Below, one piece after another: positions 55,579-64,000 of a stretch of DNA of 64,000 nt (position 1 is its first letter; every line of letters starts with the position of its first letter). This DNA comes from Epiperipatus broadwayi. Its lineage: Eukaryota > Onychophora > Udeonychophora > Euonychophora > Peripatidae. The notes under the pieces were generated by a model that saw only the letters and a program-made list of their open reading frames with translations, had not been told where the DNA came from and did not search any database. Made by a program: the position numbers and the translations under genes. Where the stretch lies: the NCBI GenBank assembly GCA_028023455.1, contig JAQFVV010006200.1, forward strand, positions 7,157,506-7,221,505, read 5' to 3'.

Positions 55579-56320
55579 GGATTGTGAGGGCTTTTGGTTT
55601 AATTATCTGAAGGATCCCATCTGTGATTCTGTATTGATTATAGTGCCTAGTGGCTGCCATCTTAAATGTAATAATGTTAATTATTTTCTTATATTGAGCA
55701 TCCTGGGCCTGCCAATACGCTAAATTCTGGAGATGAGATTGCACTGTGTTTCCTGCTGTGGCTGTCATTATCTTCATTGTCTGGTTTCCTAAATCTGGAT
55801 TCTGAGCAGCCATGGGCACAGGGTGGCGGCTTAAAATATCAGCCATAATATTCTGTGATCCCAGGCAATAAATGACACTATACCAAAACTGTTGAAGAAT
55901 CAGGCTCCACCTTATCAATCTGTCATTGTTTAAAAAGCTCTTGTTCAGAAATTCCAAACATTTGTGGTCAGTTATGATTACCACTTCTGATCCCAGCAAA
56001 AACTGTTTCAATTTCTGGCATGCCCATACTATTGCTAATGTCTCCTGCTCAGTTGTTGTATAATGCTTTTCTGCCCCTCTCAACATCCGACTAATAAAGT
56101 ACAACACTTGATGCTCATTTTTATCACAAATTTGAAACAACACAGCACCCAAGCCTTGCCTACTGCTATCTATTTGAAGGTAAAAGGGGTGGGAAAAATC
56201 CGGATGGTATAACATTACTGTTTCCAAGAACTTATCTTTTACCTTAGACATTTCTTGCTCATGCCTCTCTTTCCATTCCCATTTTTTACTACTCTTCTTT
56301 ATTAATTCAATTAGCTGCAT
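55565..56320 (-). pseudogene. pol: gypsy RNase H domain
   Basis: An open stretch of 251 codons with the RNase H signature: FYLQIDSSRQGLGAVL (D51), TTTEQETLAIVWA (E93), VVIITDHKCLEF (D118) and IMADILSRHP (D161). All four acidic residues are present. It would degrade RNA in RNA-DNA hybrids during reverse transcription. Cut off from the reverse transcriptase by a stop and from the integrase by a frame change at about 55570. Confidence 0.88.
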
Positions 56321-57069
56321 AGTGTCATAAGCAAATCTAGGATAGAAGCGGTGTTAGAAATTACACAATCCTAGAAATGCTCGAACCTGCTTCTGGTTGG
56401 TGGGAGTTGGAAAGTTCTTTATAGCTTCTATTTTTGCAGGATGGGATTCGATACCTTGACTATTTACAACATGGCCCAAAAATTCCAATTTCTTCCACTG
56501 CGAAAAAACTCTTTTCCATGTTGATGGTTATATTTTCACGTATGCATTCATGAAAGAAGCTTTCCAAATGACGCAAATGCTCGTCGATGTCTTTTGAGGC
56601 GATCACGATATCATCCACGTAACAAACCATGTGTTTCTGTATTTGAGGAGATAAAACATTCTTCAAACATCTCATGAGGCCTGCTCCACTGTTAATTAAA
56701 CCGAATGGAACCCTCTTGAACACGTGAGTCTGGCCATTGTAACGAAATGCCTTATACTTTTTATTGCAGTGGTCCAATGCCATTTGCCAATAACTCACAG
56801 TTATGTCCATGGTTGAACATACAGTCTTCCTGTGAGCTGCACAAATGTTTCATGCATTGGTGGTGGCACATCACATTCTGGAATAATCACATTATTTAGG
56901 CGGCGCGCATCCAAACACAAACACACATTTCCATTTTTTTCTTGATTACAATCAATGGATTATTGTATGGCGAAGTGGTCTGTTCGATAATATCCCATTC
57001 CAGCATCTGCTTTATTTGTTTATCCACTTCCTCTTTGTATTGGAATGGGATAGGGTAAGTTTTGGTTTG
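56321..57069 (-). pseudogene. pol: gypsy reverse transcriptase, multiple breaks
   Basis: The domain starts with YPIPFQYKEEVDKQI and IIEQTTSPYNNP, then DARRLNNVI (about 56910) in a shifted frame, then MDITVSYWQMALD (56810, in another frame). FRYNGQTHVFKRVPFGL and the catalytic box CYVDDIVIAS (about 56600-56625) are intact. After a frameshift near 56510 comes FLGHVVNSQGIE, then FPTPTNQKQVRAFLGLCNF and a TAA stop near 56355. The enzyme copies the element's RNA to DNA; the catalytic residues survive, but at least three frameshifts and two stops kill the gene. Confidence 0.85.
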
Positions 57070-57696
57070 CTAGTACGATTCCTCTCTAAGCCTAATTCGG
57101 TGAATATATGCTCTAATTTTCCCTGGAACACCAGAAAATACCGCTGTGTATCTTTGTAAAATTTGTTGCAACTGCTGACTATGCTCCTTATTCTTAATCA
57201 TTGACATGCCAACTTTTTGTTTTATCATTTCCTCATCGATCGCTTGTACAACACAACTGCCAATGGAGTGATTATCTTGACCCACTGTTGTAAATGGGAC
57301 TTGTATGTCTTCTAACATACATTTCTTTGTTGGGTAATGTATGATCCCTTGATACTGCTGAAAGAAATCTGAACCTAATACTAAGTCATACAACAACCCC
57401 TCCATTACTAAGAAGACATGATTAAAACATTTGCCGCTAATTATAATCTCAAACCACATTTGATATCGTTCACTATTCATTTTTCTTCCATTCGCCAGTG
57501 TTAATTGGATAGGGTGCATGGGAAACTTTAAGTATCTTGGGTTGCTTTCATATTCTGTGGCTAGTTTTTTTGATACAATAGATACTTGACTGCCTGAGTG
57601 AACTAATGCTTGTATTTTATTGTCATTTATATTTACTTGAATGACTGGGTTTGTGTTTGAATGTAAGTCTTCTTCGTTATTTTTTTTGTTGTACAA
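57070..57696 (-). pseudogene. pro: gypsy aspartic protease, catalytic Asp replaced
   Basis: The piece contains IQALVHSGSQVSIVS (residues 28-42 of the frame) where active family members have D-S/T-G. The codon at 57600-57598 reads CAC (His) where GAC would be Asp, a single-base change. A flap-like and C-terminal part follows, with YDLVLGSDFFQQY, the usual 'ILGxDxL' segment. The protease would cut the Gag-Pol polyprotein; this copy cannot. The frame overlaps the end of the gag piece by about 20 bases and ends in a TAG at about 57070, after which homology to pol continues in the same frame. Confidence 0.82.
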
Positions 57697-58818
57697 TTGC
57701 TGTACGGGATGGCACAGCTTCTATATTTTCTACTCTTGACAGTTTTGTACTCTTTTGTTTGGTAGATTTATTTTGAAATTTTACCTCCTTTCCATTTCTG
57801 TCTTCATCAAGATTTTCATATTCAATAGCTGTTAGTATATAAGTTGTACCCTCAATATCTTGCTCTTGACTGCTTATCAATATTTCCCTTATCCAGGGTG
57901 GCATGTTGTGCCTAATCATCCTTACTATCTGCATTTCTGGATAATTGAATGCACTTAGTGCTTTTATTCGATTTACCTGTCTAACAAAAAACTGAGCATA
58001 AGTTTCTTGATAGTTAGCCGGGTATCTTTCATGCATTATGGAATACATCAAATCGTCCTGCCGCTCTGCACTCCAATACATCGACATCACTGCATTCTCA
58101 TATTCCATAAATGTTTGTGGTTGTATTAACAGAGTGTTCCACCAGTCTCTGGCAGATTCTTTTAAATGATGACTGGAGGTCACCACTTTTTCTTGTTCCA
58201 TCATATTCTGGAATTGAAAAAACATTTTGAGACTGTCTAGGTGATGTCTAGGGTTTCCACCCGGTTCCCTCTAAAACATTGGATATGGACAAACTTTGCC
58301 ACAGGAGATGTCACTGGATTAATTATTATTGGCGTAAGGATTTGGTTGCCTTGTTGTGCCTGGATTGGGATTGGGTTCAGCGGTTAACGATTATTCATTT
58401 CCTTTCTATACTCATTCATCTGTCCATTCTCTTCTCCATCCTGTATTTGATGCTTGACTGACACATCCAAGGTATGCATATCCTTTCCTAATTCATTATC
58501 CATCAATGATTTAAGTTGCGTATCATCTTGTTTCTGTTGCCATTTTAACTGAGTATCCTTGTCTGGCAATACTTTTGTTCTGGTAGTATGTTGTTGATGG
58601 AAACCCATGTTTTTCTCCAAGTGGTTCAATCTTTGTGATGTAATTTTCATAACTTCTTGGAACATGGTCATCATCATTTTTCTTTTTTGTCTCATTTCTG
58701 TGATGAGATTTTCCAAATTGTATTTTTGATTACTATGAGTAGATGTTGCTGTATTTAGAAGGTTGAGCACTACCTCCTCATCGCTGTCATAATCTTCATA
58801 TTTCTTCTGTTGTTCCAT
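57677..58818 (-). pseudogene. gag: gypsy gag, two pieces
   Basis: The first piece (58818-58384, 144 codons) is a polar, Q/K/E-rich N-terminus with a predicted coiled-coil-like stretch (LENLITEMRQKRKMMMTMFQ). After stops and frame changes at about 58230-58384 the second piece (58225-57677) has the retrotransposon gag core: LKESARDWWNTL, then QETYAQFFVRQVNRIKAL and IRHNMPPWIREIL, similar to the capsid-like domain that packs the element's RNA. No CCHC zinc knuckle was seen before the protease, so either it is lost or the lineage lacks it. Confidence 0.8.
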
Positions 58819-58829
58819 TTTTGCCTAAT

Positions 58830-60130
58830 ATTGGCTATTTTGTTATATAACAATCCCACCTTATTTGTAAAACATATTTGTCTTTTTATAAACAATCTAG
58901 ATACATATATTTTATCACACATATCTAGGAGCTATATCCTTCTATATATCAAAAAAAATTTTTACTTCTTTCTAAAATAAGTCAGTATTCTAAGTTCCAA
59001 CTATCTGTTTTATTTATATGTTTTCAGAAATTAACTTTGCCTACCTCACGAGGTCCTATCTTAAACCTATGCCTAAATGTATCAGTTTGTACATGAAAAA
59101 AATATAAAATCCTGCTGTGTCTGTTTTTAATATTTATTTATACTACATATGCTCCTCACTTTATTTATTTTTATATTTCATTTAAATATCACTGCTATTT
59201 TGTCATAATATCATTAAAATAACACACTTACAGCTTGACCTGGCTTTTCTCTGACACCTGAAACAACTAAAAAATGCATTTACATTAATATACAAACATA
59301 TATATATATATATATCAAAAGGAATATGTGAGCAAAATATATGTAAGTCATGTTTAAAAATTATTTTGGCTCACAAAGCATACATTTTTATTTTGATCAT
59401 CTACCTCCTATGGTTTGTTTATTTGTAATCTGATATGAGAGATTGCACTTCCCGACAAATTTATTTGAGAAGGGCGCCAGTCGACAAGACAATGGCCATA
59501 TCAAACATACACATTAATGGACAATGATCCAAGCACACATTGATAAGGTTTATAAAGTTTAACCCATTGAAAACCAGGTGGCCATTGTTAATTTTTAGAA
59601 AAATTTACCCTAACTCTAATAACTTAGATATTTTGTGTTTGAATGTAATAAATATAAAAAAATATGCTGTAAAAGCAAGGTTATATATGAAAGAATGTAA
59701 TGAAGCTGTTAAAATAATCATTTTATAAAGAAAAAGGTAAAAAAATATATATTTTTAATAGTTTTAAGAATGTTTATTTTTACACTGATTCACAAATCCT
59801 AAATTTTGAAATTCAAATGATAAAATGACAATTTCATAAACAGCTTCATCACATCCGTCACAAAATTTCAAAAAAAAAGATGTATTGGAAGTCTTACCTG
59901 AGGTAATTTTTCATTGAGAAAATTACTAAAACAGCGGCCTTGCTGTGGTCCATTTTCATTCTAGAGCCAGATGTGTCCATTTGTTCAAAAGTAGCTATAA
60001 CAATATGAATGGTTTTTAGTGGAGAACAAAGTAATAGAACAGTGTAATTCAAAAATAAATAAACTTATAAAAAATAAAATGAATAAAAATAAATCAATAA
60101 AGATAATTTTTATTATTATTAACAATGATT
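58830..60130. other. AT-rich flank of the gypsy element
   Basis: Expected site of the 5' LTR, but no matching copy was found on the other side of the element. No gene is supported; a 62-codon frame at 59540-59728 has no recognisable features. Confidence 0.4.
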
Positions 60131-60138
60131 ACATGTGT

Positions 60139-60545
60139 GGAAGAAAGGATGAGTTCAAATACATGGCACTATAACACAGAGTGGATGGATTGATGAAGCC
60201 AGAAACTGTGTATAAAATATCCTATATTACATGAAATTCCAGTTGTGTAGCATAAACTTGTATATAAATATATTTATTATTTTGCATAAAAGATATGAAG
60301 AAAGGCTGAGTTCAAATACATGGCACTATAATACAGAGTGGATGGATTGATGAAGCCAGAAAGTGTGTATAAAATATCCTATATTACATGAAATTCCAGT
60401 TGTGTAGCATAAACTTGTATATAAATATATTTATTATTTTGCATAAAAAATATGAAGAAAGGCCAAGTTCAAATACATGGCACTGCAACAATAAGTGGAT
60501 AGATTGAGGAAGCCAGAAAACCTATACAATATCCTATATTACTTG
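60139..60545. repeat. Tandem array of a 158-bp unit, 2.6 copies
   Basis: Units begin GAAGAAAGGMTGAGTTCAAA at 60139, 60297 and 60454. Units 1 and 2 are nearly identical (about five differences by eye), while unit 3 diverges and breaks off. Each unit contains GATTGATGAAGCCAGAAA, reminiscent of the H2 hammerhead region without its stem II. Confidence 0.9.
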
Positions 60546-60718
60546 CCTAAAATTGACACAAATCAATTGCGGGTCATAACTTTAGCACTGATGCAATAAT
60601 TCGTCCATAAATTCAAACTTGGTCATGCGTGATACACTATTCATATTTATAATCATGCCAAAAAATGCATCAGCTCACGCAGTGACAGATACCCCAGTCC
60701 CCAACTTTTTTCCGTTCT

Positions 60719-60990
60719 ACAGCATATTTATTTGAAAATATTATAATTTATTATTCTATAGCATATTATTTGTTTCAGTAAATAGAAAATATAATTTATA
60801 AATATATATATAAGTAATTACATACTCTTGAATGTTATCAAAAAACGTTTATTTGTTTCAGTACATCAAAAATATTATAATTTATTATTCTATAACATAT
60901 TTATTTGTTTTAGTAAATATAAAATATTATAATTTGTAAAAATATATATATAAAGGTAATCCACATACCCTTTAACGTTATCCAAAAACG
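60719..60990. repeat. Tandem duplication, period about 142 bp
   Basis: TTATTTG...AATATTATAATTTATTATTCTATA recurs, and each copy ends with an ATACYCTT.AAYGTTATC.AAAAACGT segment (about 60823 and 60965). Confidence 0.75.
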
Positions 60991-61439
60991 TAATTTAAGA
61001 AGAGGGCCCAGAATCACTGACAACTTCAACGAAAAATCACAATAAATTATTCAGTAATTGATCCAACAATAGTGGAATAACTTTTTTACGATAAATAAAA
61101 TGTAATTATAAATTTTATTAAAGGCTAAAATATTCATAAAAAATCTAAAAATTGTTGTACAGAAAAAAATCTTAGAGTTTCAGGTAGATATTGAAATCGC
61201 GCAAAGAATGACGTGTTGTGTGTATGTGTGACGTTTACCGTTTACGCGTAAACTCAGCTCAAAATAGAAATTTCTAGAAAAGTCGTACAAAAGTCGTATT
61301 GGGGGTCATTAATGCGATTACAATTTATTTTGATTTTCACTTCACTTTCAAAAAAAAAATCTCTGCATGAATAAGTAAATGCTATTTTAAATGACAATAT
61401 TAATTAAGTCTAAGACGTATAACAACTCAGTAAATTAAC

Positions 61440-61640
61440 ATGTCAGACCTGGGTTCGAAACCACGCTACCGTTTTGGTCAAGACACACAAAAAAAATCAA
61501 TTTAAACAGCCTAAGTACGATTAACAAAACAAAATATACACACAAAAAAATTAAAAATGAAAGTAAAATACCATGATAACCACCACTCCGAATTATGAAC
61601 CTGGGATCGAAACCAACTACTATTTTGGTCACAACCCGAA
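61440..61640 (-). repeat. Two copies of a T-arm/B-box-like segment
   Basis: GACCTGGGTTCGAAACCACG (61445) and AACCTGGGATCGAAACCAAC (61599), each followed by TTTTGGTCA. On the minus strand they contain GGTTTCGANCCC, which fits a pol III B box. No A box or cloverleaf could be built, so neither a tRNA gene nor a SINE is called. Confidence 0.45.
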
Positions 61641-62017
61641 ATAGATTAACAATTATCAAGCAATTTTACAGAATCACACATTGAGATCAAAAACTGTTAA
61701 AAACATTTATATAAAAATGGGTTTTGCCGAACTATAACGAAGCGTATACCATATACACCCATATATATATATGAATATGTACAACATTAAATAAGCATAT
61801 ATATGACTACATATAAATATACAAACAGATATACCTATACAAACATTTCTTTTAGTATCATGTACATGATTTTATTAGAAAGATGTCATATTTCAGACCG
61901 CATACTCCTATTATTTCAGGCTAGTAAATGCTGGTCGCAAATATGACAAGGAAGCAATGGTTGCAGACATAGACCTATTGTTCCAGGCTACTCAGCAACT
62001 CTAAACTGTAAAGTGTA

Positions 62018-62129
62018 AGGGGTCTTCACCTAAACGGTTACTAAGGGGGTCTTCACCAAAAATGATCACTAAAAAACAAGGGCTTCACCTAACGATTACT
62101 CAAAGGGGTCTTCACCTAATAGTTACTCA
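62018..62129. repeat. Short tandem array, about four units of 25-35 bp
   Basis: Units start GGGGTCTTCACCTAA or a close variant and contain GGTTACTAA/GATTACTCA. Spacing varies because of small deletions. Confidence 0.85.
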
Positions 62130-62329
62130 ATAAATGATTCAATAGCATAATCCGAATTGAAAAAAAATATTAACTAAAGGTGGCTGACATATATGTTATA
62201 CAAAAATATATGGGTGCTGATATAGTATGTGCTCGGTGGCCATTTTGAATTTGAAAACAGCCAAAAACACTGCTGGCACATGCAAGCGATAAATGTCATC
62301 GACTACAAACACTCATTTTTTTTAAAACA

Positions 62330-63400
62330 TAAATCGCCTGAGGCACTATAATTAAAAAAGGTGTTGGGAAAGGACTACATTTAAAAAAATTGTGGGAAAC
62401 CATCACATTAAATAGCCTGAGGTGATACTATCAAAAAAAGGGCGGGAAAAGAAAAAGAGGTGAAAATTAAAATATACTTTAAAATAAACCAAAAACGCTA
62501 ATTTATATATATAGTCATAATCAAACATTGCAAAAAAAGTGCGGAAAAAGAAAAAAGAAGTGAAAATTAAAAAATACTTTAAAATAAACCAAAAACACTA
62601 ATTTATATATATAGTCATAATCAAACATTGCAATATTTACAAAAACCCGTTAAAATATAGCGATCACTAGAAAAATAATAAATGCGATTTTAAAAATATC
62701 AGTCCGGTCTATCAATGCTATATACTAAATCAGTATTATAATTTTAAAAAACAATATTTAGTCATAATCAAACATTGCAATAGTAAAACTGTCACATTAA
62801 ATAGCCTAAGGTGATACTATCAAAAAAAAAGGGCGGAGAAAAGAAAAAAAGGTGAAAATTAAAAAATACTTTAAAATAAACCAAAAACGCTAATTTATAT
62901 ATATATAGTCTTAGTCAAACATTACTTTAAAATAAACCAAAAATGCTAATATATATAGTCAGGATAATCAAATATTGCAATCGTAAATCTCAAAAGATTA
63001 ACCCTATGTTAAGGCTTTTTTTAAAAAAAAATCATAAATGATATTTACAAAAACCCTATAGCGATCATTAGAAAAATAATAAATGCTATTTTAAAAATAT
63101 CAGTCCGGTCTATCAATGCTATATACTAAATCAGTATTATAATTTTAAAAAACAATATTTAAGAAGTACTTTAAAATAAACCAAAAACGCTAATATATAT
63201 AGTGATGATAATCAAATTAACATGTGTTAAGGCATTTTTTTAAAAAAAGGCATAAAACCTAAATATATATACATAGCGATAATTAGAAAAAATGATAAAT
63301 GCTTCTATCAAAAGATTACTCCGGTCTTTCAACAGTATATACTAAATCTCAAAAACTAGTATTATAATTTTAAAAAATGATATTTAAAAAGTATATTGCT
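62330..63400. repeat. Complex, nested tandem array
   Basis: Blocks recur in changing order: TACTTTAAAATAAACCAAAAA followed by GCTAATTTATATATATAGTC (near 62470, 62575, 62865, 62925 and 63165), ATCAAACATTGCAA, GTGATACTATCAAAAAAAGG, and AGCGATCAYTAGAAAAATAA with CAGTCCGGTCTATCAATGCT (62670, 63065). This looks like a higher-order satellite with deletions. No gene. Confidence 0.8.
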
Positions 63401-64000
63401 AAATGTGAAATGGCGCGAACATCATTTCAACACTATTTCGTGGAGCATTTTTAAAAATATAATATTTTACATTTGGCTTTGGGATTATCCCTCCAACTAA
63501 CAAACCACAAATTTGAATAATTAACATATCAATGCATATTACAGTTAGCATTTATTTAAGTAATTTTTTACTAATATTTTAAGAATTTTTAAAAAATTAT
63601 CAACATTCTCGATCGGATGGATGGTCATCCGCTCAGGCTAAATTTGGTTCTTCCTAGATCTCTTCATTACTGCAACAGCATAAGCCATCAACAAATTATA
63701 CTTTTAAGATTTAGGTTTATTACTGTAAAGAAGATGCCAGTAAAATTAATTTATTCAGGAAATATCACAGCTTGATATGGTCTCTTTCAAATTTATTTTT
63801 AAAACTGTGTACTTGGGTCTCACACAAATAACAGCAGGTATGTATGATGTAAGATAATTTCCAATAATTAGAGTTTGGGATGGGCCTTTGTCTTACTAAG
63901 ATAAAAGTGTTAAGTTAAACTTTCAAATTTTAAATAAAAGGAACTGTGAAACAGCTAATGAACTTTTATGCTTCAAGCCTAACTAGTCATCAAATGCAAA
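63401..64000. other. Right-end stretch, nothing identified
   Basis: A short hairpin CGGATG/CATCCG lies at about 63614-63631. No gene or repeat family is supported. Confidence 0.4.

Larger units (their letters stand above)
54523..58818 (-). mobile_element. Ty3/gypsy-type LTR retrotransposon, broken internal region
   Basis: Gag, protease, reverse transcriptase, RNase H and integrase lie in that order on the minus strand, which is the Ty3/gypsy gene order. The frame is broken by several stops and frameshifts. No LTR pair could be recognised on either side, and no envelope gene is present. Codon use and GC are higher than in the flanking DNA, as expected of a younger insertion. Confidence 0.92.

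Overview
The window is strongly AT-rich nuclear DNA from an invertebrate animal. It has long A/T tracts, many (TA)n runs, sparse coding sequence, decayed transposons and one intact single-exon G-protein-coupled receptor. The receptor most resembles the 5-HT4 serotonin receptor type, and the transposon relics belong to families common in molluscs and other lophotrochozoans. A mollusc or other lophotrochozoan is therefore my best guess, not a firm call. No bacterial-type gene organisation, CRISPR array or rRNA/tRNA gene was seen.

Layout. 0-0.7 kb: relic of a hAT/ZBED-type transposase-derived gene (minus). 0.7-7.6 kb: featureless AT-rich DNA. 7.6-33.1 kb: non-coding DNA with many short repeats that share one build: a long internal inverted repeat, flanking direct repeats of 12-14 bp, and in three families a hammerhead ribozyme. 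Decayed non-LTR retrotransposon pieces lie among them (15.9-16.2 and probably 18.5-18.8 kb). 33.1-42 kb: more foldbacks, a diverged repeat family and a Penelope-like element relic (39.0-40.2 kb, minus). 43.3-44.4 kb: the receptor gene (minus). 46.0-48.8 kb: a hammerhead-bearing foldback, then a 5'-truncated RTE-like LINE inserted, with a perfect 14-bp target duplication, inside one arm of an older palindrome. 48.8-54.5 kb: AT-rich DNA with small repeats. 54.5-58.8 kb: broken gag-pol of a Ty3/gypsy-type retrotransposon (minus). 60.1-63.4 kb: several tandem arrays.

The most interesting content is the hammerhead/foldback set. At least nine sites have the hammerhead layout (CUGANGA, stem II hairpin, GAAA, very short stem III, UH cleavage dinucleotide, then the complementary strand of stem I). 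They belong to three sequence families, called H1, H2 and H3 here, and range from intact cores to cores with one or a few substitutions. Several foldbacks carry one copy per arm in opposite orientation. Eleven non-coding copies have direct repeats of 12-14 bp, the size expected of target-primed retroposition rather than cut-and-paste transposition. Hammerheads with minimal stem III are known from Penelope-like elements and from retrozymes, and a Penelope-like reverse transcriptase relic is present here. My working inference is that these are non-autonomous retroposons mobilised by a Penelope-like or LINE machinery, with a fold-back organisation I do not recognise as described. All of this was read by eye; no alignment, folding or database search was run.
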